Shown here: one piece after another, positions 38,099 to 44,781 of the stretch | Layout: each line of letters begins with the position of its first letter | How positions within the stretch are numbered: the first letter of the stretch is position 1 | From: Verrucomicrobiota bacterium | GTDB lineage: Bacteria; Verrucomicrobiota; Verrucomicrobiia; Limisphaerales; CANJSG01 | Direction: 5' to 3' | NCBI GenBank assembly: GCA_947476875.1 | Contig: CANJSG010000009.1 | Span: 1-44,781, forward strand | Length of the DNA stretch: 44,781 nucleotides | Made by a program: the position numbers and the translations under genes | The notes under the pieces: generated by a model | Told to the model about the DNA's origin: nothing | Databases searched by the model: none | The model's input: only the letters and a program-made list of their open reading frames with translations

Positions 38099-38953
38099 AT
38101 GAAATCCAAACCATCCTTCGGCTCGCGGATCGTCGGCTGTCTTGTCCTGGTCGCGCTCTTCACGGGCAGCGGCACGTTCAACCAACAGGCCCAGGCCTAT
38201 CCGCCCGCGCCGTTCCACATGTTCTTCGGAATGCTGCGGGACGAATACGGCACGCCCATCAACGTGGCCGATGCCGAGGTCATCCTCGAAACCTCCAGCG
38301 GCGTGCAGGTCAAGACCCGCATCATCTTCGGCATCGAGACCGGCGCGAATTACCGGCTGGAAGTGCCGATGGACGCCGGCCTGATGGCGGCCCCCTACCA
38401 GCCCACGGCGCTGCGGCCCTTCGCGCCGTTCCGCATCAAGGTGAAGATCGGCAAGACCGTCTATCTGCCCATCGAGATGCGCGGCGACTACGCCAGCCTC
38501 GGCCAGCCCGGCAAACGCACCCGCCTGAACCTGACCCTCGGCGAAGACGCCAACGGCGACGGTCTCCCCGACGCATGGCAACGGCTCATCAACGGCGACC
38601 TGTCGCAGGTGCAGCCCAACGCGAGCGCCGGCAACGGCCTGACCTACATGCAGACCTATTTGGCCGGCACGTATGCCGTCGATCCCAAGGGCGGCTTCGC
38701 CCTCAACATCGTCGGCATGTCCCACGGCGTGCCGCAGCTTGAGTTCCTCGCCGTCACCGGCCGCACCTACACGCTGCTCGGATCGAGCGACCTGAAGACC
38801 TGGAAGGCGCTGTCCTTCCGCATTCCGGCCAACGGAACCAACGCGCCTGCCCGGACAAGTTTCCTGACCGACTCGGTCCAGACCGTCCAGATCGAGGCCG
38901 TCAATCCAGCCGCTGAACCGGCTCCGACCTTCTTCCGGCTGGTGTTGCAGTAG
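38099..38953 (+). CDS. Small secreted protein with a Ca-binding loop and a C-terminal FFR module
   Basis: 284 residues. Signal peptide (SRIVGCLVLVALFTGSGTF, cleavage likely after QAQA). Residues 38-150 look like a carboxypeptidase-regulatory-like beta sandwich (FFGMLRDEYGTPINVADAEV). They are followed by one calcium loop of the thrombospondin type 3 kind, EDANGDGLPDAWQ (about 156-168). The C-terminal 80 residues (GRTYTLLGSSDLKTWKAL to FFRLVLQ) form a module that recurs at the end of the last gene of the cluster. It starts 18 bp after the giant gene and ends 11 bp before the MORN-like gene, so it should be co-transcribed with both. Function unknown; an accessory or surface-attachment role is only an inference. 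Confidence 0.75.
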   Translation: MKSKPSFGSRIVGCLVLVALFTGSGTFNQQAQAYPPAPFHMFFGMLRDEYGTPINVADAEVILETSSGVQVKTRIIFGIETGANYRLEVPMDAGLMAAPYQPTALRPFAPFRIKVKIGKTVYLPIEMRGDYASLGQPGKRTRLNLTLGEDANGDGLPDAWQRLINGDLSQVQPNASAGNGLTYMQTYLAGTYAVDPKGGFALNIVGMSHGVPQLEFLAVTGRTYTLLGSSDLKTWKALSFRIPANGTNAPARTSFLTDSVQTVQIEAVNPAAEPAPTFFRLVLQ

Positions 38954-38964
38954 CCCGGGACGCC

Positions 38965-39639
38965 ATGAACACGCCCGTCTCCCCAACGCCCGCACCGGGT
39001 CTCCGCCTGCGTTCGAAGCTCTGCCTGCTGGCTTTGGCCACCCTCGGCACGCTCGCAATGTTCCTGCTGCCGAGAAAGGAACAGCCTCCGACGCCGACAT
39101 GGCTCACGCTGGAACGGTCGCAGTTGGAAACGCGGAACGGCCGTTCCCATCGTCCCGGTGAGGCGGTTCCTTTCACCGGAATCGTCACGGATCATTTGAA
39201 GGATGGGACGCTGGTGGTCCAGTCCGACATGGTGGACGGGCAATTGCACGGCGAGTCCACCGGCTGGTCCACGAACGGCGTGCGCGAACTGCACGAAGAA
39301 TTTCAACTCGGTCTTCCCCACGGCACCCGCACGACCTGGCATCCGAACGGCCAGAAAAAATCCGAAGGCCAGCTCGTCGCCGGCAAGCAGCACGGCAGCT
39401 ATCGCCAGTGGGACGAAGCCGGCACCCTCGCGGCGGAGGCCGGATTCGAGGACGGCAAACCGCACGGCATCTCGCGCGCCTGGCATTCCGATGGATCGCT
39501 CAAGGCCGAAGTCCTGATGCGCCACGGCGAAGTCGAGGCCAGGCACGTCTACCCCGTCGGCACGCGCTGGGAATCCGCGCTGCTGGCCGCAACCGCTCCC
39601 GCAACCGCTCCCTCAACGGGCACCGCTCAAACCAAATGA
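38965..39639 (+). CDS. MORN/YwqK-like repeat protein with a membrane anchor
   Basis: 224 residues. An N-terminal hydrophobic segment (LCLLALATLGTLAMFLLP, residues 19-36) acts as a signal anchor. Residues about 70-190 hold four to five repeats of about 23 residues of the form G..HG....W..NG....E..F..G, e.g. GQLHGESTGWSTNGVRELHE and GLPHGTRTTWHPNGQKKSEG. This is the pattern of YwqK/MORN-like repeats. Database products of this type are often called YwqK family antitoxins, but antitoxin activity cannot be inferred from the repeats alone. The C-terminus is Ala/Thr/Pro-rich. Its TGA overlaps the start of the next gene (ATGA at 39636), a sign of translational coupling. Confidence 0.8.
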   Translation: MNTPVSPTPAPGLRLRSKLCLLALATLGTLAMFLLPRKEQPPTPTWLTLERSQLETRNGRSHRPGEAVPFTGIVTDHLKDGTLVVQSDMVDGQLHGESTGWSTNGVRELHEEFQLGLPHGTRTTWHPNGQKKSEGQLVAGKQHGSYRQWDEAGTLAAEAGFEDGKPHGISRAWHSDGSLKAEVLMRHGEVEARHVYPVGTRWESALLAATAPATAPSTGTAQTK

Positions 39640-42600
39640 CGACGTCCATGATTTTTCAGCGCACTTCCCTGGCCGCCATCCGTGCGGCGACGCGTCGGCT
39701 GGCGATGGGCGCAGTGTTCGCCGTCTTGGGAGTCCCCGCGATGTTCGCCGCTGCGCCGGCGAACGATTCCTTCGCCGCCCAGCCCGTCCTCGTCGGCAGC
39801 ACCAACTCGGTCAGCGTCTCCAGCCTCGGCGCGACCGCCGAAGCGGGTGAACCCAGCCATTACGCGGGCAATCCGGCCTCGGCCTCCGTCTGGTGGACCT
39901 GGATCGCGCCCGACAACGGCGTGGCCGTGGTGGACACGCTGGGCAGCTCGTTCGACACCGTTTTGGCGGTCTACACGGGCGACGCGGTCAACGCTCTTTT
40001 GTTGGTGGCCAACAACGACGACGCGCCCCTATTGGCGACCAGCCTGCTCAGCTTTCCGGCGGTTCGTGGAACCAAGTATCGCATCGCGGTCGATGGGTTC
40101 TCGGGTTTGAGCGGCGATGCCCGTCTGCGCATCCGGCTTCCGGTCGCTCCGTCCGCTCCGAACATCACGGGCCAACCGGTCAGCCAGACCGTGTCCGAGA
40201 CCCCGGGCAGCAACGTCACCTTCAGCGTGACGGCCACGGGCAGTTTCCCGCTCGTCTTCCAGTGGCAGAAGGGCGGGGTGAACCTCGTTGGCGCGACCAG
40301 CTCCAGCGTCACCTTCTCCAATGCGACGCCCGCTGCGGCGGGCAACTACCGCGTTGTGATCACGAACTCCTCCGGCAGCGCCACCAGCTCCGTCGCCGTG
40401 TTGAATGTGCTGACAACCCCGGGGCAGGACATGTTCGCCGGGCGCGTCGTCATCAGCGGCCAAAGCGGCTCGGTAGTCGGCCACAACTACGGCGCGACCC
40501 TGGAAGCGGGCGAGCCGCTTCACGCGGGCGTGACGAACGGGGGTTCCGTGTGGTGGACGTGGACCGCTCCGCAGAACGGGCTGGTGCAGTTGGACACGGC
40601 GGGCAGTTCGTTCGACACCGTGCTCGCGGTTTACACGGGAGCCGCCGTCAATTCCCTGGTCGCCGTCGCGGCCAACAACGACGAGATCTCCGGCCAGCTT
40701 GCTACCAGCAAGGTCTTCTTCCGCGCCGTCGCCGGGGTGGTCTACCACTTCGCCGTCGCCGGGTTGACCGGGAATGGCACGGCCGCCGTCGGCGACATCG
40801 CGCTCAACCTCGCGCAATCGCCGGACAATGATTTCTTCGCCAACGCGCTCGTCTTCGCTCCTAATTTGACGCGCATCCACGACAACAACACCGGCGCGAC
40901 CAGGGAGCCGGGCGAACCTTCCCATCCGGGCAACCCGGGAGGGAGCTCCGTCTGGTGGAAGTGGATCGCCCCGAGCAACGGCACCTACGTCGTGAGCACG
41001 GCGGGAAGCGCGGTGGAAACCGTCCTCGGCATCTACACCGGCAACTCGGTCGCCACGCTGGCCATCGTCGGCGTGGATGACAGCGCCAGCGAAGACGACG
41101 CGGCTTCGGTCAAGTTCTTCGCTACCGGCGGAAAGACGTATTCCTTCTCGGTGGCCGGTTACTCCGGCACCAACGGCGTTGCGCAGGGCGCCATCGTCCT
41201 CAATCTGAACCCGTCCCTCGTGCTCAACGACGCGTTCGCCGAGCGTGTGACCTTGTCCGCGCAGACCAACCGGGTGATCGGCTCGAACCTCGGAGCCACC
41301 AAGGAGCCGGGCGAACCGGACCACGGCGCAAACGCGGGCGGACGTTCCGTCTGGTGGAGTTGGACGGCGCAAATCGACGGCCCGGTCGTCGTCACCACGC
41401 GCGACAGCGACTTCGACACCGTGCTGGCCGTCTATGGCGGAACCTCGTTGGGCTCGCTCACATTGATCGCGGAGAACGACGACTCCGATCCCATCAATCC
41501 CGCCGCCGGCAGCGTGGTCGTCTTCCCGGGCGTCGCCGGACAGACCTACCAGATCGCGGTCGATGGCTACCGGAACGGCGCAGGCACCGTCGCGGCCGGA
41601 AACATCCAGCTCACCCTCGCCCAGATCAACCCGGACGTGCTCGGGGCCAACGACCTGTTCGTGAACCGCGTCGCCATCACGGGCCGGTCGAACCAGGTCT
41701 TCCAGACCAGCGCCAACGCCTCGGATGAAGTCGGCGAACCCAACCACGCCGGCAACGACGGCGGCAAGTCGCTCTGGTGGTCTTGGGTCGCCCCCGCCAC
41801 CGCGCCCGTCCGCATCGACACGATCGGCAGCGCCTTCGACACCATTCTCGGAGTCTATCAGGGAACCAACGTCGGCGCGCTCGCCGTTGTCGGGTCCGAC
41901 GATGAAAGCGGCGGAAATGGCGCCAGCATCGTCTTCTTCGAGGCTGTGGCAGGAGTCGAGTATCAGATCGCCGTCGATGGCTTCAACAACGGCGCCGGTG
42001 CCGCTTCGGGCCGGGTGGTCTTAAATCTCTACCAGTTCGCCAGCGGGGCTTTGCACGCGAACGACGACTTCGACCAGGCGTCGCCGATCTCGGAACCGTT
42101 CCTGACCGTGAACGCCTCCAACATCGGCGCCACCCGCCAACCCGGCGAACCCGCCCACGGCACCGCGCAGACGGGCCATTCCGTCTGGTGGACCTGGGCC
42201 GCCCAGAACGACGGGCCGGTGACGATCTCCACGACTGGCAGCCAGTTCGACACCGTCCTCGGCGTTTACACCGGAGCCGCCGTGAATGCGCTCTCGCTCG
42301 TGGCCGAGAATGACGACATCGATCCCGGCCACCTCCAGAGCCGCGTGACCTTCCAGGCATCCGCCGGAACCGTTTACCGCATCGCCGTGGACGGCTACGG
42401 CAACAAGATCGGCTTCATCACCCTGACCGTGACGCCCGGAGCCGCCGCGCAAACCGCGCCGCAAATCCAACAGGCCCCGGCCGACCAGACCCGCTTCTCC
42501 AACGGCGGCGGCGGCACCAATGCAAGTTTCCGCGTCGTGGCCACCGGTTCATCGCCGCGCTCCTACCAGTGGCTGCGGAACAATTCGCCCGTGGCCGGAG

Positions 42601-43643
42601 CCACCAATGACCTCCTCACCGTGGCCAATGTCACCGCGCTCAACGCGGGAACCTATCGCGTCGTCGTCAGCAATGCCTTCGGCACCGCCACCAGCGCGGC
42701 GGCCGAACTCACCCTGCTGGCCACGCCGTTCAACGACGACTTCGCCAACCGCAGCGCGATCACCGGAACCTCCAACGTGGTTCGTGGCTCAATCCTCGGC
42801 GCAACCAAGGAGCTGAACGAACCCCGCCATGGCGCCGAGACCGGTGGCCGATCCGTCTGGTGGAAGTGGACCGCGCCCGCGAACGGCCCGGTGGAACTCC
42901 ACACCCTCGGCAGCTCCTTCGACACTGTGCTGGGAGTCTACACCGGCAATGCTGTCGGCAGCCTTACCCTGGTCGCGGAGAACGACGACATGGTGGAACT
43001 AACCGTCTTTTCCAGCCGTGTTCTCTTCACCGCCGTGGCCGGGCAGGAATACCAGATCGCCGTGGACGGCTTTAAGACCAACAACACCGCCGGCAGCGTG
43101 GTGCTGGCCCTCCGGCAATCACCGCCGCCGTTGATCGTGGTCCAGCCGAGCGGCCTGAACCTCGTGCATTCCACCAACACCGCCTTCGCCCTCGCCGTGG
43201 TCCTCTCGGGACCGGCTCCGTCGACGGGGTATCAGTGGACCTACGCGGGCAATGCCATTCCCGGTGCGACTAATTCCACCTACGCTTTCGGCGCGCTCAG
43301 CCGCACGAACAGCGGGGCCTACGCCGTGACGATCACGAACCAATTCGGCAGGGTGACCTCAAGCAACGCCGACCTCCGCGTGCTCGTCTCCCAGCGGATG
43401 CTGGCTCCCCAACGTCTGCTGAACGGCCGCGTGCGCATCCTCTTCAGCGACCCGGACGGAACGCTCGCTTCCGATCCCAGCCGCTTCGAGGTCCAGCACA
43501 CGACCAATCTGGGCGCACCCGTTCCCATCTGGACCATCAACTCCGGCCCGATCACGCCCAGCAGCGGCCGCTACCTCTTCGAGGACCAGACCAGCGGAGC
43601 GGATTCCCTGCGTTTCTACCGGATCGTCGAGAAGAACCCCTGA
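39636..43643 (+). CDS. Secreted multi-repeat protein: seven WW-type beta repeats and three Ig-like domains
   Basis: 1335 residues from the ATG at 39636, which overlaps the previous stop; an ATG at 39648 is also possible. A signal peptide lies at about residues 15-40 (LAMGAVFAVLGVPAMFAAAP). Seven repeats of about 130 residues follow, each with GAT.E.GEP.H, SVWW.W.AP..G, GS.FDTVL.VYTG, A.NDD and G..Y.IAVDG. This is a PPC-like beta sandwich common in secreted proteins of this phylum. Ig-like domains sit after repeat 1, after repeat 6 and after repeat 7 (QPVSQTVSETPGSNVTFSVT; YQWLRNNSPVAGATNDLLTV; YQWTYAGNAIPGATNSTYAF). The tail (FEVQHTTNLG to SLRFYRIVEKNP) resembles the end of the protein encoded at 38099. 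No catalytic motif is seen. An adhesive or matrix role is likely. Confidence 0.85.
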   Translation: MTTSMIFQRTSLAAIRAATRRLAMGAVFAVLGVPAMFAAAPANDSFAAQPVLVGSTNSVSVSSLGATAEAGEPSHYAGNPASASVWWTWIAPDNGVAVVDTLGSSFDTVLAVYTGDAVNALLLVANNDDAPLLATSLLSFPAVRGTKYRIAVDGFSGLSGDARLRIRLPVAPSAPNITGQPVSQTVSETPGSNVTFSVTATGSFPLVFQWQKGGVNLVGATSSSVTFSNATPAAAGNYRVVITNSSGSATSSVAVLNVLTTPGQDMFAGRVVISGQSGSVVGHNYGATLEAGEPLHAGVTNGGSVWWTWTAPQNGLVQLDTAGSSFDTVLAVYTGAAVNSLVAVAANNDEISGQLATSKVFFRAVAGVVYHFAVAGLTGNGTAAVGDIALNLAQSPDNDFFANALVFAPNLTRIHDNNTGATREPGEPSHPGNPGGSSVWWKWIAPSNGTYVVSTAGSAVETVLGIYTGNSVATLAIVGVDDSASEDDAASVKFFATGGKTYSFSVAGYSGTNGVAQGAIVLNLNPSLVLNDAFAERVTLSAQTNRVIGSNLGATKEPGEPDHGANAGGRSVWWSWTAQIDGPVVVTTRDSDFDTVLAVYGGTSLGSLTLIAENDDSDPINPAAGSVVVFPGVAGQTYQIAVDGYRNGAGTVAAGNIQLTLAQINPDVLGANDLFVNRVAITGRSNQVFQTSANASDEVGEPNHAGNDGGKSLWWSWVAPATAPVRIDTIGSAFDTILGVYQGTNVGALAVVGSDDESGGNGASIVFFEAVAGVEYQIAVDGFNNGAGAASGRVVLNLYQFASGALHANDDFDQASPISEPFLTVNASNIGATRQPGEPAHGTAQTGHSVWWTWAAQNDGPVTISTTGSQFDTVLGVYTGAAVNALSLVAENDDIDPGHLQSRVTFQASAGTVYRIAVDGYGNKIGFITLTVTPGAAAQTAPQIQQAPADQTRFSNGGGGTNASFRVVATGSSPRSYQWLRNNSPVAGATNDLLTVANVTALNAGTYRVVVSNAFGTATSAAAELTLLATPFNDDFANRSAITGTSNVVRGSILGATKELNEPRHGAETGGRSVWWKWTAPANGPVELHTLGSSFDTVLGVYTGNAVGSLTLVAENDDMVELTVFSSRVLFTAVAGQEYQIAVDGFKTNNTAGSVVLALRQSPPPLIVVQPSGLNLVHSTNTAFALAVVLSGPAPSTGYQWTYAGNAIPGATNSTYAFGALSRTNSGAYAVTITNQFGRVTSSNADLRVLVSQRMLAPQRLLNGRVRILFSDPDGTLASDPSRFEVQHTTNLGAPVPIWTINSGPITPSSGRYLFEDQTSGADSLRFYRIVEKNP

Positions 43644-43924
43644 GACTGCGGGGCCTCGATGTGCCGCCGCGAAGCGGCCGCTTCAAGTCAGGGCAGCGCC
43701 TCTCGCCTGCCCAAGGCGCTCCCTCCGGGAACCCGCTGGTCCGGCCGTATCAGCACATCGGCCGGTGCGGAAATCCAAGCCGGCACGGCGCAGGCTGGAC
43801 GACCGTCCTGCCTTGCACGGCATCGTCACGGCTAAACAATGCCGCTGTGGCCTGCTCCCAATGATGCCTGGCCCGGGGCGGCTCGGCGGGGGCCTTCACC
43901 CTATCTTGGATTCGTGTCCGCCCA
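43644..43924. other. Intergenic gap between convergent genes at the right end
   Basis: There is no coding sequence here. A GC-rich hairpin (gccgc-gaa-gcggc, near 43670-43682) and several GC-rich palindromic runs (such as gggcag...ctgccc near 43694-43720) are present. No T-run terminator is clear. The stretch resembles a dispersed-repeat region. Confidence 0.4.
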
Positions 43925-44781
43925 TCACAGCCCGAGGTTCGCCACCCAGACGCCGTAGCCCTGCGTGCCGACCCAGAGTTCGCGGGTGGCCGGGTTCACC
44001 CGCATCCAGCTGGCTTGTCGTGGACCGCTGGAGGTTCCAGGCCGGGTTGGGCCGGACGCCATGAGCTTGTTCCAAGAACGCCCGGCGTCGGTCGAAAAGA
44101 CGACGGGCACTTCCGTCATGTAGCCGGAGGACATGCCGCCGGCGTAGAGGATGTTCGGGTTCACCGGATCGATGGCCACGGTCTGGATCCAACGTCCGCC
44201 GAACTGGTCGAGCGGTGTCTTCATCTCCGTCCAGATGCCGCGGGAGAGCTGCTTGAGGCGGTTGCCGGTCGCGATGAAGTAACGCCCGTTCTGCGAATCC
44301 GGCGCGACATCGGTCAGGCTGCCGGGCACGGGCGAGATGGATTGCCAGGTCAGGCCCTCGTCGAGCGAGCGGGTGAGATGCGTGCTGAGCCGGCCGAGCA
44401 GCTCGTGGGGCGGATTGGGACTGGCCGCGAGGACGACGTTGCACGAGGTGGTCACTTCCCAGTTGAGGCCGCCGTCGCGCGAACGCCAGCCGGGGAAGAA
44501 GAGCGCGTTGGAATTCGTCGCATGGCCCACGATCGAATCGGAGGAGGTCCAGCGGACCGGGCGACGTGAGCCGTTGGCCGCCTGCGTCCAGGTGTTGCCG
44601 CCATCGGTGGAGAGGTGCCCGAGGCGTTCGTTGTTCGCGCCGTAGATGCCGGCGAGCAGCGTGCGGCCATCGGGCGAATACGCCCCGAGAATGCTCTTCG
44701 ATCCGCTGCGGCCTCCCGGCCCGATGGCGGCCCAGCTCGCGCCCCCGTTGCGGGTGAGCAGCGTGTCGGAGTCGGTGAAGG
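43925..44781 (-). CDS. BNR/sortilin-like beta-propeller protein, C-terminal part
   Basis: 285 codons are in the window; the 5' end is off the right edge. The sequence holds at least four or five BNR/Asp-box-type blades: RNGGASWAAIGPG, STDGGNTWTQAANG, SRDGGLNWEVTTS, SLDEGLTWQSISPV and STDAGRSWNKLMA. Each has the S/T-x-D-x-G-x-x-W core of sialidase and VPS10/sortilin-like glycoside hydrolase propellers. It ends ELWVGTQGYGVWVANLGL. Whether it is an enzyme such as a xyloglucanase-like GH74 or a non-catalytic propeller cannot be said without the N-terminal part. It faces the plus-strand cluster tail to tail, 281 bp away. Its blades keep the Asp-box better than those of the propeller gene at 25270. 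Confidence 0.85.
   Translation of the reverse strand, partial: FTDSDTLLTRNGGASWAAIGPGGRSGSKSILGAYSPDGRTLLAGIYGANNERLGHLSTDGGNTWTQAANGSRRPVRWTSSDSIVGHATNSNALFFPGWRSRDGGLNWEVTTSCNVVLAASPNPPHELLGRLSTHLTRSLDEGLTWQSISPVPGSLTDVAPDSQNGRYFIATGNRLKQLSRGIWTEMKTPLDQFGGRWIQTVAIDPVNPNILYAGGMSSGYMTEVPVVFSTDAGRSWNKLMASGPTRPGTSSGPRQASWMRVNPATRELWVGTQGYGVWVANLGL

Noticed and set aside
31715-39100. Two open frames of over 1100 codons on the minus strand opposite the giant gene
   Set aside because: They are shadows of high-GC third positions; no domains or signal peptides are visible and the plus strand carries LamG, coiled coils and proper starts.
38965-39639. Classical toxin-antitoxin pair with the YwqK-like gene as antitoxin
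   Set aside because: The protein is membrane-anchored and built of repeats; no small toxin partner is adjacent.
25270-43643. Complete canonical Tc toxin locus (tcA-tcB-tcC)
   Set aside because: No SpvB/Rhs-type TcB or TcC cocoon protein is present; only the C-terminal third of one protein shows TcA-like layout.

Overview
The window looks like a chromosomal segment of a GC-rich member of the Verrucomicrobiota (Pedosphaera/Limisphaera-like). This is inferred from gene content: very large secreted proteins with LamG, Ig-like and beta-propeller modules, a PEP-CTERM-type exosortase substrate, a REP-associated tyrosine transposase with its repeats, an HTTM-type membrane protein, and the near absence of Shine-Dalgarno sequences at the start codons. 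No 16S or other definitive marker is present.

1-13.8 kb is mostly housekeeping and signalling. On the minus strand lie a MacA/HlyD-type adaptor followed by the first 26 codons of an ABC ATPase, a membrane histidine kinase split by a one-base frameshift, and recN. On the plus strand a cyclic-nucleotide-binding histidine kinase is followed 12 bp later by mutL, whose coding sequence has absorbed a REP element and 7-bp tandem repeats. Then come (minus) an RlmI-type rRNA methyltransferase, a receiver-adenylyl cyclase fusion and xylA, and (plus) an archaeal-type phosphoglycerate mutase. The cyclase and the cNMP-binding kinase are plausible ends of one cAMP circuit.

13.8-24.2 kb is metabolic and envelope-related: an HTTM membrane protein overlapping a small gene of unknown function, a RAYT flanked by a 56-bp inverted REP pair, ilvD, a DegT-type sugar aminotransferase, a PEP-CTERM protein, an M48 lipoprotein protease, a HODM-type heme protein, a Tat-exported galactose mutarotase, a sugar isomerase/epimerase-like TIM barrel and tRNA-Cys(GCA).

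24.2-25.2 kb is a gene-poor, locally AT-richer scar with a decayed ISL3-like transposase fragment between imperfect terminal inverted repeats.

25.27-43.64 kb is the most unusual part: six consecutive plus-strand genes (gaps of 95 bp or less, one 4-bp overlap), nearly all encoding exported proteins. They are a seven-bladed propeller protein, a phage-tail-fibre-like protein with an 18-bp coding repeat, a 2812-residue giant with a LamG domain and a C-terminal third whose layout resembles the pore and TcB-binding regions of Tc toxin subunit A, a small Ca-loop protein, a MORN/YwqK-like repeat protein, and a 1335-residue protein with seven WW-type repeats and three Ig-like domains. I propose a secreted surface or contact-dependent assembly, possibly a Sec-exported Tc-A-like pore former with accessory adhesins. 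This rests on sequence pattern recognition and needs profile and structure searches. The window ends inside another propeller-type protein on the minus strand.
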